Assembly (NCBI RefSeq): GCF_900112415.1
Contig: NZ_FOLV01000039.1
Coordinates: 1-35,151 of the forward strand
DNA length: 35,151 bases
Reading direction: 5' to 3'
Source of the DNA: Bacillus sp. 491mf
GTDB taxonomy: Bacteria > Bacillota > Bacilli > Bacillales > Bacillaceae_G
A program made the translations under genes and the position numbers. Below are positions 25,023 through 34,138 of this stretch, in pieces; within the stretch, counting starts at the first letter, position 1, and each line of letters starts with the position of its first letter. The notes below the pieces were generated by a model. It was not told the DNA's origin, made no database searches, and saw only the letters and a program-made list of their open reading frames with translations.

Positions 25023-25163
25023 TTATCCCCACCTTGCCCTAGCTTTGAAGATAGATTTTTCTTGCTCAGTTTCCGATAAATGAAAATTATATTGAGAACT
25101 ATAACCAAACAAAAAGAGACTTAATGAAATAATCGTCTCGGTACTTTTATTAATTCGATACAT
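25023..25163 (-). CDS. possible 46-aa small protein downstream of the sortase
   Basis: An ATG at 25163 has AAAGGA 7 nt upstream. The frame reads MYRINKSTETIISLSLFLFG, then HLSETEQEKSIFKARARWG and a stop at 25023-25025. One hydrophobic segment is followed by a charged tail. The composition is gene-like and resembles the C-terminal half of small two-helix Bacillus membrane proteins, so it may be truncated. It starts 56 bp after the sortase stop. Confidence 0.4.
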   Translation of the reverse strand: MYRINKSTETIISLSLFLFGYSSQYNFHLSETEQEKSIFKARARWG

Positions 25164-25219
25164 CGATTGTTCCTTTGATTATGTTTTGCAAGCAAAACAT
25201 AACTAAATTATTGAAACTC

Positions 25220-25927
25220 TCAATAACTTGTTAGTTGAGACCTAACTTTCCCATCTACCTCTTCTAGCTTTTTCTTTGATTCTAATACCCCTTTTACTAC
25301 TAATCTTGTTTCCCCTTTATCGTCATAACAACTTATCAACGTTACTTCATTTAATCCATTCTTATCATCCATTACATGTGTTTCTTTTGGAGAAATAACA
25401 TCTTTTGAAGTTGTTTTATACGTATATACATACTCCTTATCTGTTACATATATTAAATCTCCTTTATCCATATTTCTTGTAGGTGTAAATAATAACTCTT
25501 TATTTCTCATACTATGACTACCGAGTACATAGTTTCCCACACCCATTGTCATATTTGGTTTTAAAGTACCTGCACCTAGCATCATTGTCTCATAATTTGT
25601 ACCGTATAAAATGGGGAGTTTAATATGTACATTCGGAATGTAAATCAACCCGATAATCAGATTTGTATCTAATTTACTTTTTACAGAATTAAAATCCAAC
25701 TCGTCTACGCTTTGTACACTATCGTAATCAAAAGCATTTACCTTTTTACTTGAACTATCTAAGTTCTCTTTTATCTCATTTGTAGTTATTTTGTTATAGT
25801 TTTCTTCATACGATTTTTCTAGTTGTTTAGGGATTACATAATAATTAAAAAGAGGTTGGTACACAATCAAACCAATACCAGTTACAAAGATTAATCCAAT
25901 TAACACATATAAGAATTTTTTTCTCAT
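25220..25927 (-). CDS. class A-like sortase (transpeptidase)
   Basis: 235 aa. An N-terminal membrane anchor covers about residues 5-24, then a linker. The catalytic sortase domain runs from about 88: IGLIYIPNVHIKLPIL, His138 in LGSHSM, Cys200 in VTLISCYD (the TLxTC motif) and Arg208 in GETRLVV. All three catalytic residues are present. Layout and motifs resemble Bacillus SrtA more than SrtB or SrtC, though Ser in place of the usual Thr before Cys is a small departure. The start at 25927 has AGGAGAG 6 nt upstream; an in-frame ATG at 25987 lies inside the terminator stem. It is paired with the surface protein gene just upstream, which has a non-LPXTG sorting signal. Confidence 0.92.
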   Translation of the reverse strand: MRKKFLYVLIGLIFVTGIGLIVYQPLFNYYVIPKQLEKSYEENYNKITTNEIKENLDSSSKKVNAFDYDSVQSVDELDFNSVKSKLDTNLIIGLIYIPNVHIKLPILYGTNYETMMLGAGTLKPNMTMGVGNYVLGSHSMRNKELLFTPTRNMDKGDLIYVTDKEYVYTYKTTSKDVISPKETHVMDDKNGLNEVTLISCYDDKGETRLVVKGVLESKKKLEEVDGKVRSQLTSY

Positions 25928-25960
25928 ATTAACTCTCCTATTAAAATATAGTTCACCTGT

Positions 25961-26002
25961 AATAAAGAAACCTTCATACTTATGCATGAAGGTTTCTTTA
26001 TT
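25961..26002 (-). terminator. terminator between the surface protein and the sortase
   Basis: A 17-bp perfect inverted repeat (AATAAAGAAACCTTCAT and its complement) has an 8-nt loop, starting 6 bp after the surface-protein stop. On the minus strand the stem ends in TTTCTTTATT. The sequence is nearly symmetric, so it may work both ways. Confidence 0.8.
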
Positions 26003-26008
26003 ACTATA

Positions 26009-27250
26009 TTAAGTATTCTTCCTACGTCTTACAATAAAGAATGAAACTAATGCCCCACATACTAACAATGTACCAATAAGAGTAACTGTTAAATTATTAG
26101 TTTGATTCATCTTAGGAATTTCTTTTTGTGGTTGCTTAGGCTCTTGCTTAGAAGATTCTTCTTTAGTAGATTCCTCTTTAGTAGGTTCTTCTTTAGTAGA
26201 TTCCTCTTTAGTAGGTTCTTCTTTAGCAGGTTCTTCTTTAGTAGGTTCCTCTTTTTTAGGTTCTTCTTTAGTAGGTTCTTCTTTAGTAGGTTCTTCTTTA
26301 GTAGGTTCTTCTTTAGTAGGGATTACCGTTACAACATTAGAATCTGCCGAAGCGTTATCGTTTAATTGAATAGTTGCTTTGCTGCTTATAATTTCAATAG
26401 GTGCGTTTTCGTTAATCTTGGATGTAACTACAACTTTAATCTCTTTACCTTTGATAACTTCTAATTGCTCACGAGTTAATTTTAATGTTACCAACTGTTT
26501 ATTAACATTAGCTTTTAATTCTGATTCTTTTCCATCAACAATTACTTTTGTACCTACAATTGTTAAATTGCTATCTAATGTATCAGAAAGAGTTAAAGAC
26601 TTATATCCCTCTAAGTTTTCTGGTACTACTGTTTTTAAATTGTAATTAAACTCTTTACCTTTTGCAATTTCTAAATGGTCTTTACCCTCAACATCTTTTG
26701 TTACTTTAGGAGGTACAGGTTCAGAAGAAACCTTAAACGATATATCATTAGCAAAAGCTAAATTTTCTTCTGTGTCTGACTGTAATGTTGCACTTAGGTT
26801 TACTGTATAACCGATAGGTGCACGGTTAAAAAAATTAAACTTGACAGGAATCGTTAATTTAGTATCATTAGGTACTTTTGATAGTGAAATAATCGCTACC
26901 CTTTTACCGTTTTTTACAAAACCTTTTACGTCAGTAATATAACCTTGATGTTTTGGAATCTCAATAAGATGAGCGTTAACATCCGCTAACTCTAATCTAA
27001 CTTTGTAGTCTAGAGCAACACCAGCATTAGGGGCTCCTTTAATTTCTACGTTCATATTATAAGTAACTTGTTCATCTCTTTGGAACTCTACTTTTGGAGT
27101 TCCATCTGGGTTCTTAATTACATACTCTTGATTAATCTTAGAACCATTTACAGTATCGTTACCAGCACCTAAAGTTACCATTGGTTGCATAAACGCGGTT
27201 AACGAGATAAGAAATGCTACGACTAATGACAATAACTTCTTCTTTTTCAA
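26009..27250 (-). CDS. sortase-associated surface protein with TKEEP repeats and unusual sorting signal
   Basis: 413 aa, TTG start at 27250 with AGGGG 9-10 nt upstream. A signal peptide covers about residues 1-29 (MQPMVTLGA/GN). Two beta-sandwich domains follow (about 30-185 and 187-305). The second reads KGKEFNYNLKTVVPENLEG then LTLSDTLDSNLTIVG, typical of pilin-type isopeptide-forming domains. Residues about 312-371 are twelve pentapeptides of the TKEEP type, a wall-spanning stalk. At the C-terminus the expected LPXTG is replaced by IPKMNQTNN (about 378-386), followed by a hydrophobic helix and RRRKNT. The sortase gene follows directly, suggesting a dedicated pair. Either the sortase has altered specificity or the protein stays membrane-anchored. 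Confidence 0.9.
   Translation of the reverse strand: MKKKKLLSLVVAFLISLTAFMQPMVTLGAGNDTVNGSKINQEYVIKNPDGTPKVEFQRDEQVTYNMNVEIKGAPNAGVALDYKVRLELADVNAHLIEIPKHQGYITDVKGFVKNGKRVAIISLSKVPNDTKLTIPVKFNFFNRAPIGYTVNLSATLQSDTEENLAFANDISFKVSSEPVPPKVTKDVEGKDHLEIAKGKEFNYNLKTVVPENLEGYKSLTLSDTLDSNLTIVGTKVIVDGKESELKANVNKQLVTLKLTREQLEVIKGKEIKVVVTSKINENAPIEIISSKATIQLNDNASADSNVVTVIPTKEEPTKEEPTKEEPTKEEPKKEEPTKEEPAKEEPTKEESTKEEPTKEESTKEESSKQEPKQPQKEIPKMNQTNNLTVTLIGTLLVCGALVSFFIVRRRKNT
26146..26325 (-). repeat. 15-bp tandem repeat array encoding TKEEP pentapeptides
   Basis: Twelve consecutive 15-bp units in the surface protein gene encode TKEEP with variants KKEEP, AKEEP, TKEES and SKQEP. Near-identical neighbouring units can change in number by slippage without breaking the frame, altering stalk length. 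Confidence 0.85.
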
Positions 27251-27386
27251 TACGACAACCCCTTTTACTTATTGCAAAAACTTTTACGTTTCATAATAAC
27301 GAAGGCGCTTTCAAACCTTAATAATTTAAACTACGTATATAAGTTTTTATTCCCCCTTCTTGTCTAACATACCGCTACCACTAGGT

Positions 27387-27451
27387 TTGAAATAGTTACT
27401 CTATGTAACTATTTCAATACTCTAACTTTATTAAAACACTGAAATAGTTAC
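27387..27451. promoter_or_regulatory. palindrome with additional half site, candidate operator
   Basis: TTGAAATAGTTAC (27387-27399) and its exact complement (27405-27417) form a 13-bp inverted repeat with a 5-bp centre. TGAAATAGTTAC occurs again at 27440-27451. Three copies of one 11-12 bp word in 65 bp, about 140 bp upstream of the surface protein gene, fit a repressor or activator binding region. There is no T tract, so it is not a terminator. Confidence 0.45.
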
Positions 27452-27795
27452 ATAATTTTATTATCCAATTATGTGGGCACGCTAAAAAACAAGGAAAATC
27501 TATTTTTCAATGCATTAAAGAATGCATTGAAACGGGAGAATTAGATCTTTCCCCAACCAAAGGTTAGAGCTAGCGCTTCGTACCAATTGCCCCTATTTGT
27601 CTTGCGTTTTTAAATACGGATTGAGTAGTTACAATTTTTTGAAATTAATTGATTATATTATAACAATAATTATAAAACCTTGAGAAGAGATATTTACTTT
27701 TTTGTATATTTTTATCACATATTGTTGTTTTTTCCATTCCGACATGTGAATAAAGAAATGGGGCAAAACCTCTAAATTGAGCGCTTGAAAAGTAG

Positions 27796-27824
27796 AGCTT
27801 ACCGCCCACGAATAGCAGGATAAA
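27796..27824. repeat. partial copy of the dispersed intergenic repeat
   Basis: TTACCGCCCACGAATAGCAG then GATAAA matches the inner block of the 3991-4050 repeat in the opposite orientation, with no outer block. Confidence 0.5.
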
Positions 27825-27854
27825 AAACGATTTTGGGAACTGTAGCTACTATGC

Positions 27855-27893
27855 AAAAAAGAGACTTAATGAAAATTCATCAAGTCTCTTTTT
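27855..27893. terminator. probably bidirectional terminator
   Basis: A stem AAAAAGAGACTT / AAGTCTCTTTTT with a 14-nt loop partly closed by TGAA/TTCA is flanked by A on one side and T on the other. It could end the menFDHB transcript after it reads through the hairpin repeats. Confidence 0.65.
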
Positions 27894-27902
27894 GCGTTTT
27901 TA

Positions 27903-28145
27903 TCTTATCTAGCTACAGCGGCTAGAATCTCCAGTCGTTTCGCACCCTCGGACGAGGCAAAAAGCGCCTCTCTGTCGGGTACTCCAACATCCTGCGATTC
28001 TGAGCGAGCCGCTTTCGCTTTTATCCTATCCAGCTGCGCCTCCTAGACCCTTCCGTCTAAGAACCTCCCCCGCCAGAAGACAAAAAGCGCCTTCTGCGGG
28101 AGAGAACCTTAGCCAACGGGTCTAAACAGTCGGCTCCGCTTTTAA
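27903..28145. repeat. two tandem hairpin repeat units of B. cereus-group (bcr-like) type
   Basis: Read on the minus strand, each unit starts AAAAGCG (one as GAAAGCGGCTCG, the other as GAGCCGACTG), contains a GC-rich foldback around AGGCGCTTTTTG, and ends in a GCTAGATAAGATA or GCTGGATAGGATA block. The boundary is near 28020. The start of a further copy (GCGGAAGCGGCTCGTTCAGA) lies at 35122-35151 at the window edge. They are GC-rich compared with the surroundings. The bcr label is by resemblance only. Confidence 0.65.
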
Positions 28146-28964
28146 TCACGGAAAACGAGGGAATTGTCCAAAGTCCGGACTGCGTTTTTCTTTGAACGCA
28201 TCGCGGCCTTCTTTTGCTTCGTCTGTTGTGTAGTATAGTAGCGTTGCATCGCCAGCTAGTTGCTGAATACCTGCAAGGCCGTCTGTGTCTGCATTAAATG
28301 CAGCTTTTAAGAAGCGAAGTGCCATTGGGCTGTTTGCTAAAATTTCTTCTGCCCACTTCACAGTTTCTTCTTCTAGTTGTTCTAATGGTACAACTGTGTT
28401 AATTAAGCCCATATCAAGCGCTTCTTGTGCGTTGTATTGACGGCATAGGTACCAAATTTCGCGAGCTTTTTTATGACCAACCATACGAGCTAAATAACCA
28501 GCGCCGTATCCTCCGTCAAAGCTTCCTACTTTTGGACCTGTTTGGCCAAATACTGCGTTCTCTGCTGCGATTGTTAAATCACATACGATGTGAAGTACAT
28601 GTCCGCCGCCGATTGCATAACCTGCTACCATTGCGATAACTGGTTTTGGAATTGCGCGAATTAAGCGTTGTAAGTCTAATACGTTTAGGCGTGGAATTTG
28701 ATCTTCTCCAACGTATCCACCATGGCCGCGAACTTTTTGGTCGCCGCCAGAACAGAATGCACGTCCACCTTCACCTGTTAAAATAATAACGCCAACATTT
28801 TGGTCATCGCGTGCATGTGCAAACGCATCGATTAACTCCATTACCGTTTTTGGACGGAATGCATTATGTACTTCAGGACGGTTAATCGAAATCTTTGCGA
28901 TTCCATTGTATGTGGAGTAAATAATATCTTCGTAATTGCCTTCTTTTACCCATTCAATCGTCAT
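28146..28964 (-). CDS. menB: MenB, 1,4-dihydroxy-2-naphthoyl-CoA synthase
   Basis: A 272-aa enzyme of the crotonase fold that closes the second ring, converting o-succinylbenzoyl-CoA to 1,4-dihydroxy-2-naphthoyl-CoA in menaquinone synthesis. MenB marks: [15 protein letters not shown] near the N-terminus, [11 protein letters not shown] (about 79-89), [10 protein letters not shown] (about 114-123, oxyanion hole), and [15 protein letters not shown] (about 146-160) carrying the MenB-specific Asp/Tyr region. It ends [13 protein letters not shown], the canonical C-terminus. Length matches B. subtilis MenB. It overlaps menH by four bases and is the last recognisable men gene on this strand in the window; menE and menC do not follow. 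Confidence 0.97.
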   Translation of the reverse strand: MTIEWVKEGNYEDIIYSTYNGIAKISINRPEVHNAFRPKTVMELIDAFAHARDDQNVGVIILTGEGGRAFCSGGDQKVRGHGGYVGEDQIPRLNVLDLQRLIRAIPKPVIAMVAGYAIGGGHVLHIVCDLTIAAENAVFGQTGPKVGSFDGGYGAGYLARMVGHKKAREIWYLCRQYNAQEALDMGLINTVVPLEQLEEETVKWAEEILANSPMALRFLKAAFNADTDGLAGIQQLAGDATLLYYTTDEAKEGRDAFKEKRSPDFGQFPRFP

Positions 28965-29788
28965 GTATTTCTACCTCCTTTTATGGTTTGCAAAAAGCCC
29001 CTTACTATTGTATCAAACTTTTGCGGTTGTTCCACATGAATTGCATGGCCAGATCCAATAATTTGCACAAATTCCGCATGAGGGATCTGTTTTTTCATCT
29101 TTGTTAAAATGTGAAAGAACTTTTCATCATATTCTCCGCTCATGAGTAAGACGGGCATTTGCAAGTGTTCCAGTTCATTCCACCAAGATGGCTGCGCTCC
29201 TGTTCCCATACCTCGCAGGCTATTCGCAAGGCCTCTTGGATGATTCGCTAATCTTTCTTCACGTACACTTGCTTGTACATGAAGAGGTAATTTTTTTTGC
29301 GTAGCAAAGAGCGGAATGTTTTCCCACTTTTCAACAAACGCCGCTACGCCTTCTTGTTCAATCTTGTTTGCAAGCTGTTCATCCTTCTGTCTACGCTCTT
29401 TCCGTTCTTCTTCCGTTACAAGTCCTGCTGTGCAGTTTTCTAATAAAAGCGACGAGATGCGCTTTGGATATAAACAAGCAAGCGTAAGTGCCAGACGTCC
29501 CCCCATAGAATACCCTAACAAATGCGCTTTCTCAATTTGTAAATGATCAAGCACCGCAATGAGATGCGCAGCTACCGTTTTGATATGATAGTGCTGAACT
29601 TCTTTTGGACTGTCTGTTTTACCGTGCCCGATAAGATCAACTAAAATAACTTGAAACTGCTCGCTCCACGCCGGAACAAACGAACGCCACGTTTCCATAC
29701 TGCCAGTGAAGCCATGAAGGACAAGAAGCGGCTCGCCGCTTCCGATCACTTCATATTCGTAAGAAACTCCATGTACATGTACTTTCAC
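28961..29788 (-). CDS. menH: MenH, SHCHC synthase (alpha/beta hydrolase)
   Basis: 275 aa. The enzyme eliminates pyruvate from SEPHCHC to give SHCHC. An alpha/beta-hydrolase fold is visible with [12 protein letters not shown] near the N-terminus, nucleophile Ser94 in [10 protein letters not shown], the acid in MSGEYDEKF (about 216-224), and the catalytic His in [11 protein letters not shown] (about 250). Four-base overlaps with menD upstream and menB downstream show a tightly coupled operon. Length fits YtxM/MenH of Bacillus. Confidence 0.95.
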   Translation of the reverse strand: MKVHVHGVSYEYEVIGSGEPLLVLHGFTGSMETWRSFVPAWSEQFQVILVDLIGHGKTDSPKEVQHYHIKTVAAHLIAVLDHLQIEKAHLLGYSMGGRLALTLACLYPKRISSLLLENCTAGLVTEEERKERRQKDEQLANKIEQEGVAAFVEKWENIPLFATQKKLPLHVQASVREERLANHPRGLANSLRGMGTGAQPSWWNELEHLQMPVLLMSGEYDEKFFHILTKMKKQIPHAEFVQIIGSGHAIHVEQPQKFDTIVRGFLQTIKGGRNT

Positions 29789-31539
29789 TTTTCTTCACCT
29801 TGCAATGCTTGTGAAACAACTACTGCTGCTTTTGCCATCATGTCACGGTGAAGCTGCAAGTTTTCTTCACGATCTGTTTTTATTTCAATAACGTGTAGTC
29901 CCTTTTCTCTCGTCCCTTTGTTCACCTCGTGACCAAAAGCTTCCCACGTATGGACACGCTCGAATGAACCGTTATACATTTTCACGACATGTTCATAATC
30001 AAGTCCGAGCGGCGTGCCAAATAGCGCTTCAAAATGTTCTTTTTGTTCATACTGTGGTAAAAATGAGAAAATACCGCCGCCATCATTATTTACAACAACA
30101 ATCGTTGCATGTAAATCATGCAGTTTTGCCGCTAATAATCCATTTAAGTCATGGTAAAATGATAAATCTCCTACAACTAAGACAAGCGGCTTGCGAGCTA
30201 CACTTACGCCAAGCGCTGTTGAAACAATGCCGTCAATACCGTTTACACCGCGATTAGCTACTACTTCAATATTCTTCTCATTTGTGAAGAAAAACGTATC
30301 TGTATCGCGAATTGGCATACTGTTACTTACAAATAAAGTTGCCTCCTCCGGCAAAACATCTACAAGTTCTGTAATGACTTTTCCTTCAAAAGCATGCTCA
30401 TACGATTTTATATCCGCAAGCTTTTCTTTTACTACGGCATTCATATGCTGCCACATATGGAGCCACTCTCGCTTGCTTTGCTGCTTCGTACCATTTACAA
30501 GTTGCTCACAAAATGCAGCGTCATTTGCATACACAACTTCTGTGGATATAAGCGCTGGATCTCGCCAGTTTCCGGATTCGTCAACGACAATGTGCAGTGC
30601 TCCCGTTTGCTTTTTCAAATACTGCATAAGTGCTTTGGAAACTGGCATACCGCCGAAGCGAATAATTACATCGGGCTTCCAGCTATCACGAAGCCTTTCA
30701 TTTCGTAAAAAAGTATCATAGCAATCGATAATCGTCTCTTTATCATGAAGACCGCTGCGAAGACCAGAAAGCGGATCTGCAACAATTGGATAACCGTATG
30801 CTTTTGAAAACGCCACGACAGCTTCGGCAATATCCGGATGACTATCATCTCCACATATAATAAGCCCCTTTTCCATATGCGAAAGGCGCTCTCGTAAAGA
30901 TGCTGCATATTCATCCGTCACCGCTATTGTGCCTTGATGAACAGTTGCTCCGTATTCTCCGCGGCCTTTTTCCCATAATTCCTCTAAAGAAAAGTCAGGA
31001 ATTAGCGGCTCACGAAGCGGAAAGTTTACATGAACAGGTCCTTTTGGCGTTTGCAACGCCCCTGCTACTGCTCGCCCAGCTGTCATCCGTGCATACCGAT
31101 ACATTGGTTCTGCTGCTTCTGGAAGTGCCATTTCGATAAATTGTTTTGCAAACGAACCGAACAAATGAAATTGATTCATCGCTTGCGGTGCCCCAATATC
31201 TCGTAATTCATGCGGACGATCCGCTGTCAACACGAGAAGTGGCACCCGCGAATGAAATGCTTCGCATACAGCGGGATAATAGTTTGCTGCCGCTGTTCCT
31301 GACGTACATAACAAGGCAACAGGACGTTTTTTTGCCTTGGCAATGCCAAGCGCAAAAAAGGCCGCTGATCTTTCATCTACGTGTAAATATGTGCGAATTT
31401 GTTCATGCTGCGCCATTAATAAGGCAAGCGGAGTTGACCGCGAACCAGGGCTAATGACGATATCCTCTACATGAAGGCGCGCCAATTCATCAACAAACGC
31501 GCCTAAGTAATATGATAATGCTTCTATATGATTGCTCAT
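29785..31539 (-). CDS. menD: MenD, SEPHCHC synthase (ThDP-dependent)
   Basis: 584 aa. The thiamine-diphosphate enzyme adds the succinyl semialdehyde unit from 2-oxoglutarate to isochorismate. The N-terminal pyrimidine-binding domain has [13 protein letters not shown] (about 29-41) and [16 protein letters not shown] with the cofactor-activating Glu (about 56). The C-terminal PP domain has [15 protein letters not shown] and [15 protein letters not shown] (about 450-490), a GD...NN motif binding Mg and diphosphate. Length matches B. subtilis MenD (about 580). ATGA overlaps on both sides couple it to menF and menH. Confidence 0.97.
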   Translation of the reverse strand: MSNHIEALSYYLGAFVDELARLHVEDIVISPGSRSTPLALLMAQHEQIRTYLHVDERSAAFFALGIAKAKKRPVALLCTSGTAAANYYPAVCEAFHSRVPLLVLTADRPHELRDIGAPQAMNQFHLFGSFAKQFIEMALPEAAEPMYRYARMTAGRAVAGALQTPKGPVHVNFPLREPLIPDFSLEELWEKGRGEYGATVHQGTIAVTDEYAASLRERLSHMEKGLIICGDDSHPDIAEAVVAFSKAYGYPIVADPLSGLRSGLHDKETIIDCYDTFLRNERLRDSWKPDVIIRFGGMPVSKALMQYLKKQTGALHIVVDESGNWRDPALISTEVVYANDAAFCEQLVNGTKQQSKREWLHMWQHMNAVVKEKLADIKSYEHAFEGKVITELVDVLPEEATLFVSNSMPIRDTDTFFFTNEKNIEVVANRGVNGIDGIVSTALGVSVARKPLVLVVGDLSFYHDLNGLLAAKLHDLHATIVVVNNDGGGIFSFLPQYEQKEHFEALFGTPLGLDYEHVVKMYNGSFERVHTWEAFGHEVNKGTREKGLHVIEIKTDREENLQLHRDMMAKAAVVVSQALQGEEK

Positions 31540-32930
31540 CTAGATAGTCCCTCCAAAGCAGAAAGCATCGGCTTAAATTTCAATCTTGTTTCTTCATACT
31601 CTAAATGCGGCTTCGAATCGATGACAATACCGCAGCCGGAAAATAATGAAACATGTTTGCCAGACAATAACCCGCAGCGAAGTGCTACCGCAAACTCACC
31701 GTTCCCTTGCTCATCAATCCAGCCAATTGGTCCTCCGTATAAACCACGGTCTAACAGCTCTACTTCACGAATCAGTTTTAAAGCTTCTTCTCGCGGCGTT
31801 CCTCCAAGAGCTGGCGTTGGATGAAGCTCTTCAACAATCGACAGCAAATCACCGGTTCCCTTTGCCTCTACTGATGTATATAAATGAAGTAAATTTTTCG
31901 TCTTCAATAAACTCGGTTCATATGGAATTTCAACGGTTTCACAATGCTTTGTTAACACACTGCGAATCATGTTTACTACATAACTATGCTCTGCTAAATT
32001 TTTTTCATCATTCAAAAGTTCATATCCATTCTCTTTCGTTTCCTCTTCTGAAGCACCTCGTCCAATCGAACCAGCAAGACACATAGATGTATATATTTCT
32101 CCCTCTTTACGAAGAAGCCTCTCTGGCGTTGCTCCTAAGAAACACGTTCCTTTATAATCAAACGCAAATACATAACAATCCGGTTGTCCCATGCGAAGTG
32201 CTGCCAAAACAGAAGTCGAATCCACATCTTTATCCATAACAAGTTGCATTTCCCGAGCTAATACAACTTTTTGAACAGCTCCTCGCTTCATTTCTTCCTG
32301 CACTTGTTCAATTGCTTTAAGCCATTGCTTCGGTTCTATCTCTACTTTTGAAAGAATGGTTACATGTTCTTCTGCGGAAGAATGCTTGCTTTGCTGTAAC
32401 AACTGCTTCTCAGCACTTTGCAATTCCTCGTAAATCTGCTTTGCACAATCATTTCCAGATACGAAACGGTTTACTGTTAACCAAGCTTTTTCATTCTTTA
32501 CTGTTAATAAAAAGGCTGGTAATTGCAGCGTCGTATCGTCAAACGCATTCCATAAATCTGTTCTTTCTTTTCGCGGGTCAAAAGAAAAACCACCAAATAA
32601 AAGTGGGCCTGTTCCAAATTCATAAGCACCGCGGTGAATGACTGCTTCTCCTTTCACCTTCTGCCACTCTTCACGAGCGTTTTGAAAGCGCTTTTCAGAA
32701 GAATTTGCTATAGTAAAAGCAGAACCTACTCCAGCGAAAATAACATGCTGCGCTGGGTCTGCAAAGTAACATCTATCTTTATATCCAAATTGTGTTCCTG
32801 CTGCATAAAAAAGGAGTGGATCGATCCATTCCACTTGCTTTACAACACTAACGAGTACTTGCTCTTCAGCTGCACGCTGAATTGCAGTCAGAATCACATC
32901 TTTGACATCATGTTGTTTCGTTTGAATCAC
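31536..32930 (-). CDS. menF: MenF, isochorismate synthase
   Basis: 464 aa. It converts chorismate to isochorismate, the entry step to menaquinone, and belongs to the chorismate-binding family (anthranilate synthase I fold). Signature blocks lie in the C-terminal half: [48 protein letters not shown] and LFSGCGIV. The start is GTG at 32930 with GGGGGGAG 6-7 nt upstream. It heads the menF-D-H-B operon. Its promoter faces the menA promoter across a 225-bp gap. The family also contains siderophore isochorismate synthases, but the operon settles the role. Confidence 0.95.
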   Translation of the reverse strand: MIQTKQHDVKDVILTAIQRAAEEQVLVSVVKQVEWIDPLLFYAAGTQFGYKDRCYFADPAQHVIFAGVGSAFTIANSSEKRFQNAREEWQKVKGEAVIHRGAYEFGTGPLLFGGFSFDPRKERTDLWNAFDDTTLQLPAFLLTVKNEKAWLTVNRFVSGNDCAKQIYEELQSAEKQLLQQSKHSSAEEHVTILSKVEIEPKQWLKAIEQVQEEMKRGAVQKVVLAREMQLVMDKDVDSTSVLAALRMGQPDCYVFAFDYKGTCFLGATPERLLRKEGEIYTSMCLAGSIGRGASEEETKENGYELLNDEKNLAEHSYVVNMIRSVLTKHCETVEIPYEPSLLKTKNLLHLYTSVEAKGTGDLLSIVEELHPTPALGGTPREEALKLIREVELLDRGLYGGPIGWIDEQGNGEFAVALRCGLLSGKHVSLFSGCGIVIDSKPHLEYEETRLKFKPMLSALEGLSR

Positions 32931-32979
32931 AGAATCTCCCCCCTATGGGCGAAAAATAGTCATAAATACGCTTGATTTT

Positions 32980-33009
32980 AAGATACACCTCAAATGAAAG
33001 GTGTGTCAA
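32980..33009 (-). promoter_or_regulatory. probable menF operon promoter
   Basis: On the minus strand, -35 TTGACA (33004-33009), 18-nt spacer, -10 TATCTT (32980-32985), 50 bp before the GTG start. The -35 lies in one arm (33004-33015) of a perfect 12-bp inverted repeat whose other arm covers the menA -35. Confidence 0.65.
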
Positions 33010-33057
33010 TGTTTAGCATTTCTGAGAGAATCCGAGCACATTCCTAGAAAATAAACA

Positions 33058-33086
33058 TTGACACTATATGAGGCATTTCCTACACT
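33058..33086 (+). promoter_or_regulatory. probable menA promoter
   Basis: -35 TTGACA (33058-33063), 17-nt spacer, -10 TACACT (33081-33086), a sigma-A type promoter 70 bp before the menA start codon. TAAACATTGACA (33052-33063) is the mirror image of 33004-33015. Confidence 0.7.
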
Positions 33087-33155
33087 TAATTGTGGGCTTT
33101 ACCCATTGTTAGAACTTATTTTATTTTATCCGATAGACAGATAGGAGGATTCCAT

Positions 33156-34103
33156 ATGGAAACAAAAGTTGAGACGAACTCCTCTCCCGTGCAGCCAAGT
33201 AAACAAACAGGCTGGCGTATTTGGTGGAGCTTATTACGTCCTCATACATTAACAGCAGCTTTTGTTCCTGTTTTTATTGGAACAACTTATGCGATGCAAG
33301 TTGAAGGTATTAACAAAATAAATGTACCTCTTTTTCTTATCATGCTTCTTGCTTGCCTTCTCATACAAGCAGCAACAAACATGTTTAATGAATACTTCGA
33401 TTACAAAAGAGGACTCGATCATGAAGGATCTGTTGGGATTGGCGGTGCAATCGTTCGCGATGGCATTCAGCCGAAAACAGTATTGAACTTAGCGTTCGGA
33501 TTCTTTGGCATTGCGATTTTATTAGGAGTTTACATTTGTATGAACTCTAGTTGGTGGCTCGCAGCGATTGGCCTTATTTGTATGGCTGTTGCCTATTTAT
33601 ATACTGGAGGGCCACTTCCAATTGCCTATACACCTTTTGGTGAATTAACAGCAGGTTTATTTATGGGTGTTATTATTATTGGAATTTCATTCTTTATTCA
33701 AACCGGAATCGTAACATCAGAGGTTGTATTACTGTCCATTCCAAATGCAATTTTAATCGGGGCCATTTTACTTGCGAATAATATTCGCGATTTAGATGGC
33801 GACAAAGAAAACGGTAGAAGAACATTAGCTATTTTAGTTGGACGAAACAATGCAATTGGCGTATTAGCATCTATGTTCATCATTTCTTATATATGGACGA
33901 TCGCTCTTATTCTTGTCGGAATTGCCTCACCGTGGATGCTTGTCGTCTTTTTAAGCGCTCCAAAAGCGTTTAAAGCAGCGAAGGGATTCGTCGGAAAGAG
34001 CATTCCAATGGAAATGGCACCTGCAATGATTGCTACCGCAAAAACGAATACAATTTTTGGATTTTTAATGGGGATTGGAGTATTACTCGGATATTTCCTA
34101 TAA
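33156..34103 (+). CDS. menA: MenA, 1,4-dihydroxy-2-naphthoate polyprenyltransferase
   Basis: A 315-aa integral membrane prenyltransferase of the UbiA family. It attaches the polyprenyl chain to DHNA to form demethylmenaquinone. About eight or nine membrane helices are visible. The first Asp-rich motif is NMFNEYFDYKRGLDHE (about 75-90) and the second NNIRDLDGDKENGRRTLA (about 208-225), both for Mg-diphosphate binding. The start at 33156 has AGGAGG 7 nt upstream; in-frame codons back to 33090 overlap the promoter. Divergent from menF, as in other Bacilli. Confidence 0.96.
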   Translation: METKVETNSSPVQPSKQTGWRIWWSLLRPHTLTAAFVPVFIGTTYAMQVEGINKINVPLFLIMLLACLLIQAATNMFNEYFDYKRGLDHEGSVGIGGAIVRDGIQPKTVLNLAFGFFGIAILLGVYICMNSSWWLAAIGLICMAVAYLYTGGPLPIAYTPFGELTAGLFMGVIIIGISFFIQTGIVTSEVVLLSIPNAILIGAILLANNIRDLDGDKENGRRTLAILVGRNNAIGVLASMFIISYIWTIALILVGIASPWMLVVFLSAPKAFKAAKGFVGKSIPMEMAPAMIATAKTNTIFGFLMGIGVLLGYFL

Positions 34104-34109
34104 GAAAAG

Positions 34110-34138
34110 CGCGAGTGCGAGAGCACTTGCGTTTTTTT
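34110..34138 (+). terminator. Rho-independent terminator after menA
   Basis: A 9-bp stem with one mismatch (CGCGAGTGC / GCACTTGCG), GAGA loop and seven T, 7 bp after the menA stop. Confidence 0.85.

Larger units (their letters stand above)
27251..27900. other. non-coding region between the surface protein and the men repeats
   Basis: There is no convincing gene. It contains the palindrome at 27387-27417, then a short plus-strand frame (to TAG 27565-27567) reading CGHAKKQGKSIFQCIKECI, which looks like the tail of a transposase or similar gene but cannot be assigned, then a piece of the dispersed repeat at 27796-27824 and a hairpin at 27855-27893. The mixture suggests an insertion or rearrangement zone. 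Confidence 0.45.

Noticed and set aside
25179-25200. Short palindrome ATGTTTTGC-AA-GCAAAACAT after the sortase as a terminator
   Set aside because: The loop would be two bases and no T tract follows on the minus strand.
26102-26365. Plus-strand frame of Phe/Arg/Leu repeats opposite the TKEEP array
   Set aside because: It is the antisense shadow of the 15-bp repeat array; no ribosome site and implausible composition.
27653-27856. Minus-strand 67-codon frame
   Set aside because: It runs through the dispersed repeat piece and an AT-rich stretch; no ribosome site, no protein-like pattern.
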